Source of the DNA: Bacillota bacterium
Lineage (GTDB): Bacteria; Bacillota_I; Bacilli_A; ML615J-28; CAG-698
Direction of reading: 5' to 3'
NCBI GenBank assembly: GCA_023410025.1
Contig: JAEYQM010000063.1
Location: forward strand, 1-32,966
Length of the DNA: 32,966 nt
How positions within the stretch are numbered: the stretch's first letter is position 1; every line of letters begins with the position of its first letter. Shown piece by piece: positions 1 through 7,079 of this stretch. The translations under genes were made by a program, and so were the position numbers. The notes below the pieces were generated by a model. That model worked only from the letters and a program-made list of their open reading frames with translations, did not search any database and was not told the DNA's origin.

Positions 1-1676
1 TATCAGAAAAAGATGAAATAATTCTTTTTGAAAGAAATGAGTATATTTCATTTGCCAATTGTGGTTTACCTTATTATATTGGTGATGTTATTGAAGATCG
101 ATCTGATTTATTAGTTCAAACAGTAGAAGATATGTCTATTCGTTATAACCTAGATATTAGAAATTTTTCAGAAGTTATTGATATAGATAGAAACAAAAAG
201 CAAGTTACTGTGAAAAAGGTAAAAAGTGGAGAAACTTATATTGAAAATTATGATAAACTTATTTTATCACCTGGTGCAAAACCAATCATACCTCAAATTA
301 AAGGATTAAGTGAAGCTAATAATATATTTACGTTACGTAATATTGCAGATACTGATAAAATAAAATCTTTTGTTGATAACGAAAAACCAAAGAATGCAGT
401 AATAATAGGTGGTGGGTTTATTGGCATTGAAATGGCTGAAAACCTATCTTTAAGAGGTATGAAGGTTAGTATAATTGATTTATCAAATCAAGTAATGGCT
501 CCTTTAGACTTTGAACAAGCACAAATTGTTCATGAAGAATTAATTAAAAATGGTGTTAATTTATTACTTGAAGATGCGGTAATTGAAATTAAGGATAATG
601 GTAAAACATTGATATTAAATAGTGGATTACAAATCCAAACAGATATTATAATTCTAGCAATTGGTGTAACTCCAGAAAATAAACTAGCTTTACAATCTGG
701 ATTAAAGACTGGCTCAAGAGGACATATAATAACAACTAAAGAACTTCAGACATTAGATGAAGAAGGAAAAGTAGTAGAAGATATATACGCAATAGGAGAT
801 GTTATTGAAGTGTTTGATTATATTGATGATTCAAAAACAGCTATAGCTCTTGCATGGCCTGCTAATCGTCAAGGTAGATTAGTAGCAGATCACATAAACG
901 GTTTAGATATATCTTATAAAGGTTCACTTGGTACTTCAGTTGCACAGATATTTAACTTAACTGTTGCTTCAACTGGTAATAATGAAAAAACATTAATACG
1001 TAAGAATATTGAATATAAGGCAATCCATGTACATCGTGGAAACCATGCAGGATATTATCCTAATTCTAAAAATATTGCAATTAAACTTTTATTTTCTCCA
1101 ATAGATGGAAAAATTCTAGGGGCTCAAGCTGTTGGTGGAGAAGGTACTGAAAAGAGAATTGATGTTATTGCAACTGCAATAAAAGGAGATTTAACAGTTT
1201 CGGATTTATCTGATTTAGAACTAAGTTATGCACCTCCATATTCATCTGCAAAAGATCCAGTTAATATTGCTGGTTATGTTGCTGATAATGTATATCAAGG
1301 AGTATATGATGTAGTTCATTGGAATAAAATCGAAGATTTGTTAAAAAATGATGGATTACTAATTGATGTAAGAACTATTGATGAATATAAAAAAGGACAC
1401 ATAAATGGTGCGATTAACTTACCGGTTGATGAAATAAGGGAAAGACTTAACGAAATCAAAGTCGCTAAGGATCATCCAATTTATGTTAATTGTCAAGTTG
1501 GCTTAAGAGCCCATATTGCTATAAGAATATTACAAGGAAATGGGTATACTAATGTTTATAACTTATCTGGTGGATATAAAACATATTCTATTGCTACTAA
1601 GAACTTTAGTGTAATTAATAAAGATACAAGAATTACAAAGAAAAGTGTAGATGATAAGATACTTGTGAAAGCATAA
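1..1676 (+). CDS. CoA-disulfide reductase with C-terminal rhodanese domain (5'-partial)
   Basis: The reading frame is open from base 3, so the gene enters from the left edge and its true start, with the N-terminal FAD-binding glycine motif, lies outside; 557 residues are visible. Base 60-62 encodes the Cys of the FANCGLPYYIG motif, the redox cysteine of CoA-disulfide reductases. Further on are a pyridine-nucleotide motif (GGGFIGIEMAENL, about 405-445), the FAD motif YAIGD (about 786-800) and the dimerisation domain. A rhodanese domain fills the last ~120 residues, with active-site loop CQVGLR (Cys codon 1491-1493). Family knowledge: such fusions reduce CoA persulfide or disulfide, or polysulfide, with NAD(P)H. 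The cytosolic enzyme heads an operon with an ArsR regulator 21 nt downstream, a thioredoxin-like protein and a rhodanese, which supports sulfane-sulfur detoxification or use. Family certain; preferred substrate (CoA disulfide versus persulfide) not decidable here. Confidence 0.93.
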   Translation, partial: SEKDEIILFERNEYISFANCGLPYYIGDVIEDRSDLLVQTVEDMSIRYNLDIRNFSEVIDIDRNKKQVTVKKVKSGETYIENYDKLILSPGAKPIIPQIKGLSEANNIFTLRNIADTDKIKSFVDNEKPKNAVIIGGGFIGIEMAENLSLRGMKVSIIDLSNQVMAPLDFEQAQIVHEELIKNGVNLLLEDAVIEIKDNGKTLILNSGLQIQTDIIILAIGVTPENKLALQSGLKTGSRGHIITTKELQTLDEEGKVVEDIYAIGDVIEVFDYIDDSKTAIALAWPANRQGRLVADHINGLDISYKGSLGTSVAQIFNLTVASTGNNEKTLIRKNIEYKAIHVHRGNHAGYYPNSKNIAIKLLFSPIDGKILGAQAVGGEGTEKRIDVIATAIKGDLTVSDLSDLELSYAPPYSSAKDPVNIAGYVADNVYQGVYDVVHWNKIEDLLKNDGLLIDVRTIDEYKKGHINGAINLPVDEIRERLNEIKVAKDHPIYVNCQVGLRAHIAIRILQGNGYTNVYNLSGGYKTYSIATKNFSVINKDTRITKKSVDDKILVKA

Positions 1677-1697
1677 AATTGATTAAGTGGAGGATAT

Positions 1698-1985
1698 ATG
1701 TTAGAAAATAATATAAAAAGTATAACTGAATTATTAAAAGTACTTGCAAATGAAAATAGATTAGCCATTGTATGTAATCTATTAGAAAAAGAAATGTCAG
1801 TAAGTGAATTACATGAAAAAATTAGTCATATTACCCAACCAGCATTATCACAACATCTTGCAATGCTTAAAGCAAATAAAATTATTGAATCAAGAAAAAA
1901 TGGATTAAACATTACATATACAATAAAAGATAATAAAATAGTTAATATTATACAGGCTCTAAAAGAAAATTATTGTAATAAATAG
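1698..1985 (+). CDS. ArsR-family regulator, likely persulfide sensor
   Basis: A 95-residue winged-helix repressor of the ArsR/SmtB family. The N-terminal helices carry the family signature LANENRLAIVCNLL, and the recognition helix is ITQPALSQHLAMLK (about 45-58), followed by the wing. It has exactly two cysteines, Cys26 in the second helix and Cys93 near the C-terminus. Family knowledge: SqrR and BigR sense persulfides through two cysteines about 66 residues apart in the same places, whereas metal-sensing ArsR proteins use a CxC/CxxC motif in the recognition helix, which is absent here. Inference: it represses this operon until sulfane sulfur cross-links the pair. A GTGGAGG ribosome site precedes the ATG. 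The operator is probably upstream of the first gene, outside the window. Confidence 0.88.
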   Translation: MLENNIKSITELLKVLANENRLAIVCNLLEKEMSVSELHEKISHITQPALSQHLAMLKANKIIESRKNGLNITYTIKDNKIVNIIQALKENYCNK

Positions 1986-1994
1986 AGGGTTTGT

Positions 1995-2321
1995 ATGGAA
2001 ATAAAAAATAAAAAAATAGATGTTGATAATTTAATTAGTAATAACGATATGGTAATACTATATTTTAGTGGTTCAGATTGTGGAGTTTGTAAGATAATAA
2101 AACCACAAATAATTGAACTATTAAAAAAATACCCAAAAATTAAATCTGCTGAAATTAAAACAGAAGAATCTATTGAGATATCAGCACAGTACAATATATT
2201 TACATTGCCTTCAGTACTAATGTTCATTGATGGTAAAGAAGTAATTAGAAAGTTAAGATATATGAGTTTAGTTGAATTAGAAAGTAATATTTCTAGATAC
2301 TATAATTTATACGATAAATAG
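1995..2321 (+). CDS. Thioredoxin-like protein
   Basis: A 108-residue cytosolic thioredoxin-fold protein with no signal peptide. The redox motif is Cys29-Gly-Val-Cys32 in the context YFSGSDCGVCK, and the cis-proline loop is present as TLPSVLMFIDGK (about 73-84). CGVC differs from the classical CGPC of housekeeping thioredoxin, so it is more likely a specialised disulfide or persulfide reductase. It starts 9 nt after the ArsR gene and precedes a rhodanese gene by 32 nt. Inference: it reduces persulfide or disulfide on the rhodanese or on the CoA-disulfide reductase fusion. The fold is certain; the partner is a guess from context. Confidence 0.9.
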   Translation: MEIKNKKIDVDNLISNNDMVILYFSGSDCGVCKIIKPQIIELLKKYPKIKSAEIKTEESIEISAQYNIFTLPSVLMFIDGKEVIRKLRYMSLVELESNISRYYNLYDK

Positions 2322-2353
2322 AAAAAAATATAGAAATTTAAGGAGAAAGAAAA

Positions 2354-2668
2354 ATGTTTTTATTTGGTAAAAAAAGCAATAATTCCATTAATGTTAATGA
2401 AATTAATAATTTAGGAAAGGTATCGTTAATAGATATAAGAGAAACTTTTGAATTTAGATCTGGTCATATTCCAACAGCAAAAAATATACCTATAAATACT
2501 TTAATTAATGATCCAGCAAAATATTTGGATAAGAATAAAGAATATTATATTGTATGTCAATCAGGTAATAGAAGCAATACAGCATGTAACTTATTATTAA
2601 AACAAGGATATAATGTTATAAATGTTGCTGGTGGAACAGGAAGTTTTACAGGTAAATTAGAATATTAA
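2354..2668 (+). CDS. Single-domain rhodanese
   Basis: A 104-residue protein that is almost entirely one rhodanese domain. The first part has the fold signature SLIDIRETFEFRSGHIPTA (about 24-42), and the catalytic loop is Cys68-QSGNRS. Family knowledge: the cysteine takes sulfane sulfur as a persulfide and passes it to an acceptor. The short N-terminus (MFLFGKK) is not a convincing signal peptide, so it is probably cytosolic. An AAGGAGAAAG ribosome site lies just upstream. It is the last gene of the sulfane-sulfur operon and is followed by a strong terminator. Together with the rhodanese domain of the first gene, the operon carries two sulfurtransferase units. Confidence 0.92.
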   Translation: MFLFGKKSNNSINVNEINNLGKVSLIDIRETFEFRSGHIPTAKNIPINTLINDPAKYLDKNKEYYIVCQSGNRSNTACNLLLKQGYNVINVAGGTGSFTGKLEY

Positions 2669-2694
2669 TAAAGAAAATATATCTATCATAACAC

Positions 2695-2720
2695 AAGCTT
2701 GATTATTTCAAGCTTTTTTT
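2695..2720 (+). terminator. Rho-independent terminator of the sulfane-sulfur operon
   Basis: A perfect 8-bp stem (AAGCTTGA at 2695-2702 with TCAAGCTT at 2708-2715) encloses a 5-nt loop and runs into Ts to 2720. It sits 27 nt after the rhodanese stop. Confidence 0.9.
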
Positions 2721-2768
2721 CTACTAAAAAATATAAAAAATATAAAAAAAATAATTTTATTAAATATA

Positions 2769-2801
2769 TTGACATATAATACTATGTAATATATAATATG
2801 T
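2769..2801 (+). promoter_or_regulatory. Sigma-A promoter of the PadR operon, with possible operator
   Basis: TTGACA (2769-2774), a 17-nt spacer and TATAAT (2792-2797) match the housekeeping consensus exactly. An inverted repeat ACATAT (2772-2777) and ATATGT (2796-2801) straddles the -35 and -10 boxes. It could be the autoregulatory PadR operator, but it is short and AT-rich, so that part is tentative. Confidence 0.82.
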
Positions 2802-2820
2802 TGTAATGTGAGGTAAGAAA

Positions 2821-3138
2821 ATGAAAATTCAATTAAAAAAGGGAGTATTAGATATTTGTGTCTTAGCTGCACTAATTGAAGAAGATAGTTATGGTTATAA
2901 ACTCATTCAAGATACTAAAGAAATTGTTGAGATGTCAGAATCAACTTTATACCCAATATTAAGAAGATTGGAAGATGGAGATTATTTAACTTCATATACG
3001 AAAGAACATAATGGTCGTCTAAGAAAGTATTACCAGATAACAAATAAGGGTAAAAAGAATGTCAGTATTTTTTTAGAAGAGTGGAAAGATATGAATAAAA
3101 TTTTTGAGTTTATTAAGGAGAAAGTTAAAGATGAATAA
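2821..3138 (+). CDS. PadR-family transcriptional regulator
   Basis: A 105-residue winged-helix protein of the PadR family. It shows the typical opening KGVLDICVLAALIEEDSYGYKLI (shown only as family pattern, residues about 7-29 include LAAL and YGYKLI), the recognition helix region ESTLYPILRRLEDGDYL (about 40-56) and the wing GRLRKYYQITNKGKK (about 67-81). Family knowledge: small PadR proteins next to DUF1700 and DUF4097 genes repress their own operon and respond to membrane-active or small-molecule signals. The gene starts 24 nt after the -10 box. Its last codons overlap the start of the DUF1700 gene, so the two are translationally coupled. Confidence 0.9.
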   Translation: MKIQLKKGVLDICVLAALIEEDSYGYKLIQDTKEIVEMSESTLYPILRRLEDGDYLTSYTKEHNGRLRKYYQITNKGKKNVSIFLEEWKDMNKIFEFIKEKVKDE

Positions 3139-3724
3139 GATAGAATTTTTTAAACAAATAAAAGAAAATTTAAAACTTTTTGATCAACAGGAAGTTAATG
3201 AAATAATTACTTATTATGAAGAAATTATAGCTGATAAAGTGGAAAATGGTTTTACAGAAGAAGAAGCAATAAATAGTTTGGGTAATGTTGATTCTATAAT
3301 AAATGAATTAAAAGTGAATATTGTTATGAAACGTAGTGAAAAGAAATCTACTAATTCTTTAAAGAACTTTACAATTATATTAGGTATTTGTTCTACACCA
3401 ATTCTCTTGCCTTTAGGAATTACATTTGCTGTATTGTTTTTCTCAATCTTTATTATATTATTTTCTTTAATATTTTCTTTTGGGGTAACAGGATGTACGG
3501 TTATAATAGCAGTTCTATTTGAAAGTATAAGAGGTCTAATTGATGGTGGGGAATTGTCTGTCATGTTAATACAATTAGGTTTAGGTCTATTTAGTAGTTC
3601 ATTTTTAATAATAATAACCTTAGAATTACTTAAAGTTACAAAGATATTATTAAATAAAACAAATAAATCATTTTTAAGAGTAATTAAGAAAATATCAAAG
3701 AAAGGTGAAGACAAGAATGTTTAA
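3131..3724 (+). CDS. DUF1700 (HAAS-domain) membrane protein
   Basis: The start is placed at the ATG at 3131, 10 nt downstream of an AAGGAG site and overlapping the PadR stop; an upstream in-frame codon at 3104 lacks such a site. The product is 197 residues. The N-terminal ~70 residues form the helical HAAS/DUF1700 domain (EFFKQIKENLKLF, QEVNEIITYYEEII, EEEAINSLGN). Hydrophobic segments at about 80-125 and 142-172 predict three to four membrane helices. The DUF1700 domain normally pairs with PadR regulators and DUF4097 proteins, as here, in an envelope-linked signalling cassette whose signal is unknown. Family assignment is good; the function is not known. Confidence 0.85.
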   Translation: MNKIEFFKQIKENLKLFDQQEVNEIITYYEEIIADKVENGFTEEEAINSLGNVDSIINELKVNIVMKRSEKKSTNSLKNFTIILGICSTPILLPLGITFAVLFFSIFIILFSLIFSFGVTGCTVIIAVLFESIRGLIDGGELSVMLIQLGLGLFSSSFLIIITLELLKVTKILLNKTNKSFLRVIKKISKKGEDKNV

Positions 3725-4664
3725 AAAGTTATTAGTAGTTTTTATGATTGTTGGTGTTATATTAATAGTCATAGGGCTTATTTTAATTGGGGGTAATTTT
3801 AATAAATTTATAGATTCTTTCAACAGTGAAAAAGATTATAGTCTTGTTGAAAAAGAAGATGATGGGGAAGTTAAAGAATTACTAATAAAAATGAGAAGCG
3901 GTGATGTTGTTTTTCATCCTTATGATAGTTTAGGATATAAACTTAGCTTTTATGAATCAGAATATGATATTAAAAAAGTAACTTTTGAAAATAATATTTT
4001 AAGTATTGATAATCAAATTAAAACAAGATTTAGATTTTTTAATTTTACATTTAATTCCGATAAAATTAACATATTAAATGTTTATATACCAAATACATTT
4101 AAGGGAAAAGCTAGTATTGAAACTTCTTCAGGCGATATTGAAATAAAGGATTTTAATTTTACAACTCTTAAAATTAATGTATCAAGTGGTACTGTTATCT
4201 TAGATAAAGTAGAGGTAAGTGGAGATACAAGTATTTCCACATCGTCTGGTGATGTTGAATTAAGCAGTTTTATATCAAATTCATTAGTTTCAAAATCATC
4301 AAGTGGGGAAATTAAATTGAATAAAGCAACTATTAATAAAACAATCTTAAAGTCTTCATCAGGAAGTATTAAGATTAGTGAAAGTAATGTTGGTTCAGTT
4401 ACAATTGATACAAGTAGTGGAAATGTTGATTTGATGAATATTGAAATTAGTGATGCTGATATTGATCTATCAAGTGGCAATGCTAAATTAAAAATTATAG
4501 GACAAGAAAGTGAGTTTAAGACTGATGCAAAAACTTCATCAGGCAGTATATACTATCAAGGTAAAAGAATTGCTGGAAGTATATATGACCCTGATGGAAA
4601 TAAATCATTAAAAGTTAGATGTTCATCAGGAAATATTAGAATAGATTTTATTATCAATAATTAG
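3717..4664 (+). CDS. DUF4097 beta-solenoid surface protein
   Basis: The ATG at 3717 has an AAAGGTG site about 9 nt upstream and overlaps the DUF1700 stop by 8 nt; a GTG at 3705 is less likely. The 315-residue product has one N-terminal membrane helix (about 5-26, no lipobox), then a DUF4097 domain that should face outside. The domain is a ladder of short beta repeats with the core S-S-G-x-[IV]-x-[LI], for example TSSGDIEI, VSSGTVIL, TSSGDVEL, SSSGEIKL, SSSGSIKI, TSSGNVDL, LSSGNAKL, TSSGSIYY and CSSGNIRI, about nine rungs. This is typical of a right-handed beta-solenoid. It is the effector end of the PadR-DUF1700-DUF4097 cassette. Its molecular role is unknown. Confidence 0.85.
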   Translation: MFKKLLVVFMIVGVILIVIGLILIGGNFNKFIDSFNSEKDYSLVEKEDDGEVKELLIKMRSGDVVFHPYDSLGYKLSFYESEYDIKKVTFENNILSIDNQIKTRFRFFNFTFNSDKINILNVYIPNTFKGKASIETSSGDIEIKDFNFTTLKINVSSGTVILDKVEVSGDTSISTSSGDVELSSFISNSLVSKSSSGEIKLNKATINKTILKSSSGSIKISESNVGSVTIDTSSGNVDLMNIEISDADIDLSSGNAKLKIIGQESEFKTDAKTSSGSIYYQGKRIAGSIYDPDGNKSLKVRCSSGNIRIDFIINN

Positions 4665-5187
4665 TTATTTATTTAAAAGAGAAAATATAGGTGTTAATTA
4701 TTACAATTGCACATACGTTTTAACAAAAAAAGTTAAATCAAAAAAATATAAAAATATATTGAATATTTATTTTTGATTTGTATACCAATGTTTAAATTAT
4801 ATTGGTGAAGTTATTTATGATTGTTATTTAACTATAAAAAATATAAATCGGTAAAAAAAACCAGAAAAAGAATACAAAAATTCTAAAAAATAAGGATATG
4901 CAAAATTATCAAATATTGATGTAAGTAATTGTGTTTATAATAACACTACATTTAATATGATTTATTCTTAAATGAAAACTCCAAATGATTCATCATGTAA
5001 AACTAAAATTTCATGATGCTGATATTAAGTAGATAAATATTTAAATGATAAAAGTTAACTTATAAAGGTTTAGAAAATATTTATAGTAAAATGTATTTTA
5101 TTTAAACTTTTTGTTTTTATAGTTTGTATTTTATTTAAATTTAAGTAATTTAATAATAAGTGATAGTTTTTTATAAATTCATTTATA
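4665..5187 (+). other. AT-rich intergenic stretch with no supported gene
   Basis: All frames are broken by stops, and the longest stretches are 20-25 codons. No GC-bearing terminator is visible after the DUF4097 gene. A 13-nt copy (CTTATAAAGGTTT, 5059-5071) of the 3' arm of the terminator at 5465-5503 occurs here without its partner arm. Confidence 0.6.
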
Positions 5188-5216
5188 TTGAACAATTTTA
5201 TAAAAAATGATACAAT
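5188..5216 (+). promoter_or_regulatory. Promoter of the 69-aa membrane protein gene
   Basis: TTGAAC (5188-5193), a 17-nt spacer and TACAAT (5211-5216) give a good sigma-A promoter. The gene starts 34 nt downstream of the -10 box. Confidence 0.72.
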
Positions 5217-5250
5217 ATAGGAGTAAACAATTAATTTATGGAGGTATAAG

Positions 5251-5460
5251 ATGAATAAAAAAGGTTATTTAGGATTAGGTAGATTGATTAGTATTATTCT
5301 TGCAATTATCCCTGTTACTAACATTGTGCTTGGAATTTTAATTAGAATTGAAAAAGGTAAAATAATATTAGCAATTCTAAATTTTGTAATTTTCCCATTA
5401 TTCTATATTGTTGATTTAATATCTATGTTATTAAATAATAAACTAAAATATCTTATCTAA
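5251..5460 (+). CDS. Small two-helix membrane protein, function unknown
   Basis: A 69-residue protein I cannot place in a named family. It begins with MNKKGYLGLG and has two hydrophobic helices (about 11-32 and 38-61) separated by a short charged turn, IRIEKGK. It ends in a basic tail (NNKLKYLI). The gene is real: it has its own promoter, a TGGAGG ribosome site 8 nt before the ATG, and its own strong terminator 4 nt after the stop. The positive residues in the turn between the helices suggest that the turn faces the cytosol. No catalytic motif is visible. It could be a small stress or envelope protein. Confidence 0.7.
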   Translation: MNKKGYLGLGRLISIILAIIPVTNIVLGILIRIEKGKIILAILNFVIFPLFYIVDLISMLLNNKLKYLI

Positions 5461-5464
5461 AATT

Positions 5465-5503
5465 AAAACCTTTATAAGTGAAAAAGCTTATAAAGGTTTT
5501 TTA
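5465..5503 (+). terminator. Rho-independent terminator after the 69-aa gene
   Basis: A perfect 14-bp stem (5465-5478 with 5487-5500) surrounds an 8-nt loop and ends in a T-run. Confidence 0.92.
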
Positions 5504-5525
5504 TTAGCATAATAATTACAAAACA

Positions 5526-5555
5526 TATTATTAGATTATTAATATACTAATAATA
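5526..5555. repeat. Inverted repeat upstream of the DUF5661 gene
   Basis: TATTATTAG (5526-5534) and CTAATAATA (5547-5555) are perfect inverted copies with a 12-nt centre, 27 nt before the start codon. This could be a repressor site or a chance pairing in AT-rich DNA. Confidence 0.4.
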
Positions 5556-5582
5556 GATATATTTAGATAGGATGGTGATAAG

Positions 5583-5870
5583 ATGAAAAAATATAGATAT
5601 AAAATATCATTTACTGCAAATGAAGCTTCAGAAATTGCTAAGCAATTAGGAATTAATTTTTCAAATGAAAAATTTGATTTAGAACAATTTAGGAAAGGAT
5701 TAGATGTAGAGTTAGAACATGGTAATATGAATCCACAAACCAATGTAACAAATGATGATCCATTGTTAACTGGAAGAATTGCACTGGCCCATTTACATGA
5801 AATTCCTGATTACTATACAAGACTTGAAAAATTAGAAAAAGAAGGAAAAGAGTATTGGTCAAAAAAATAA
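5583..5870 (+). CDS. DUF5661 family protein
   Basis: A 95-residue soluble protein that matches the DUF5661 pattern as I remember it. An N-terminal part reads ANEASEIAKQLGINFS; it is followed by FDLEQFRKGLDVELEHG (about 31-47) and the conserved TNVTNDDPLLTGRIALAHL with EIPDYYTRLEKLE (about 54-85). The family is small and found across bacteria, often as a stand-alone gene; its biochemical role is unknown. The His in LEHG and in ALAHLHE and the acidic residues could bind a ligand, but this is speculation. A GGATGGTG-type ribosome site precedes the ATG. It is monocistronic, bounded by terminators. Confidence 0.78.
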   Translation: MKKYRYKISFTANEASEIAKQLGINFSNEKFDLEQFRKGLDVELEHGNMNPQTNVTNDDPLLTGRIALAHLHEIPDYYTRLEKLEKEGKEYWSKK

Positions 5871-5920
5871 TATTTATTTCTTATATTGTTAAATATGATA
5901 TGATTATAAAAGATTCTAAG

Positions 5921-5980
5921 ATATACTCTATAAAAAAAGTTTTACCACTTTTTAAAGTGTCTACTTTATAGGGTATATTT
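5921..5980. repeat. Nested palindrome, possible terminator or element end
   Basis: An outer 14-bp stem (5921-5934 with 5965-5978, one G-T pair) encloses an inner hairpin CACTT...AAGTG (5946-5959). A short T-run follows (5978-5981). It lies 50 nt after the DUF5661 stop and could act as its terminator. The nested shape is unlike the simple hairpins elsewhere in the window. Confidence 0.55.
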
Positions 5981-6028
5981 TACTTAAAAAGTTTTTATAT
6001 TTAATAAGTCAATATTTAATGCATATAA

Positions 6029-6057
6029 CTGAATATAATAAAAATATTTAGTATAAT
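6029..6057 (+). promoter_or_regulatory. Likely promoter of the VOC gene
   Basis: TATAAT at 6052-6057 is perfect; the -35 (CTGAAT at 6029-6034, 17-nt spacer) is weak. The start codon is 44 nt downstream of the -10 box. Confidence 0.5.
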
Positions 6058-6101
6058 AAAAAAGAAGAATTAATAATTAATTTTTTGAAATGAGGTTAAA
6101 T

Positions 6102-6950
6102 ATGCAGAAATATCATGAAGGCAAAGCAATGTTTGTAAGAAGAGTAAAGATAGTTGTTTCAGATTTAGAAAGATCTATAGACTTTTATACAAATATTATT
6201 GGCTTATCAGTAATAAAACAAGAAAAAAATATTGTCCATCTAGGAGTTGATGGAGTAAATACATTATTAATATTAGATGAAGTAAAAGGGGCAGTCCCAT
6301 CAGAAGGTAATATTGGTTTATATCATTTTGCCCTTCTTTTAGAAAAAAGAAGTGAATTTGCTCAAATATTAAAACATTTAGTCGATTCTAGATATCCCCT
6401 AACAGGTTTATCTGATCATGAGATAAGTGAAGCTATTTACTTGCAAGACCCAGACAATAATGGCATTGAAATTGCTGTTGATAGACATGATGAAAATGGT
6501 GATGTGTTAAAACTTAATTCTTTTGGACCAAAGATGGTTGATTATTATGGCTTAATGGAAGAATTACCAAATGATAAATTTACTACTCTTCCTGTATCAA
6601 CAATTATGGGACATATACATCTACATGTTAATAACATGGAAAAAGCAAAAGAATTTTTTGTGGATGGATTAGGTTTTGAAATTCAATTTGATTATCATCA
6701 TAGAGCTATGTTTGTTTCTTCAGTGGGATATCATCATCACATAGGTATTAATGTTTGGAATGGATATAATGCTAAAAGAAGAACTGATAATCAAGCAGGT
6801 CTTGAAAGTTATATAATTAGTTTACCTAAGGAAGATATAACAGGTATAAAAGAAAGATTAAAAAAATTACAAATTAGTTTTTTTGAAATTGGTAATAATA
6901 TTGAATTGTTTGATGTTAATTTTGATAAAGTAACTCTTGAAGGTAGATAA
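6102..6950 (+). CDS. Two-module VOC family protein, CatE-like
   Basis: The ATG at 6102 is chosen because GAGGTT (6092-6097) is correctly spaced for it; the in-frame ATG at 6090 would swallow that site. The 282-residue protein has two glyoxalase/extradiol-dioxygenase modules. The first spans about 12-130 (RRVKIVVSDLERSIDFYTNI, ending in NNGIEIAVDR) and the second about 168-275 (GHIHLHVNNMEKAKEFF, then YHHHIGINVW). The His in GHIHLHV and the YHHHIG segment match the metal-binding half of the catechol-2,3-dioxygenase-like CatE group. Its substrate cannot be told; in an apparent anaerobe an oxygen-dependent ring cleavage is doubtful, so an isomerase, lyase or thiol role is as likely. It is monocistronic. 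Confidence 0.85.
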   Translation: MQKYHEGKAMFVRRVKIVVSDLERSIDFYTNIIGLSVIKQEKNIVHLGVDGVNTLLILDEVKGAVPSEGNIGLYHFALLLEKRSEFAQILKHLVDSRYPLTGLSDHEISEAIYLQDPDNNGIEIAVDRHDENGDVLKLNSFGPKMVDYYGLMEELPNDKFTTLPVSTIMGHIHLHVNNMEKAKEFFVDGLGFEIQFDYHHRAMFVSSVGYHHHIGINVWNGYNAKRRTDNQAGLESYIISLPKEDITGIKERLKKLQISFFEIGNNIELFDVNFDKVTLEGR

Positions 6951-7041
6951 AATATAAACATTTATAGGAAATGTTGATTATGTAGGTTTCTTAGTGTTTA
7001 ATTAAAAATAATAAGTTAATATTTTATAAAAATGTAATATA

Positions 7042-7050
7042 TGATATAAT
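7042..7050 (+). promoter_or_regulatory. Extended -10 promoter of the 166-aa membrane protein gene
   Basis: TGA immediately precedes TATAAT (7045-7050), forming an extended -10 element; the -35 region (TTTTAT, 7022-7027) is poor. The start codon is 29 nt downstream. Confidence 0.55.
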
Positions 7051-7079
7051 TGATAGAGAATTATAAATAGAGGTACAAT

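Noticed and set aside
3214..3714. Long open frame on the minus strand opposite the DUF1700 gene
   Set aside because: It has no ribosome site, has low-complexity composition and lies wholly antisense to a well-supported gene with coupled starts and stops.
4082..4480. Open minus-strand frame opposite the DUF4097 repeats
   Set aside because: It results from the repetitive, stop-poor antisense of the SSG ladder; no start signal or family resemblance.
4120..4660. Regular DNA repeats as a CRISPR-like or tandem-repeat array
   Set aside because: The periodicity is at protein level (SSG units) with divergent codons and no identical repeats or spacers.
4902..4973. Short open stretch (about 24 codons) with coding-like composition in the 4665-5187 gap
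   Set aside because: It is closed by stops on both sides and has no start codon or ribosome site near its beginning; too short to call a pseudogene.
6957..6975. Hairpin AACATTT/AAATGTT after the VOC gene as a terminator
   Set aside because: The stem is AT-rich and no T-run follows, so it is unlikely to terminate transcription.
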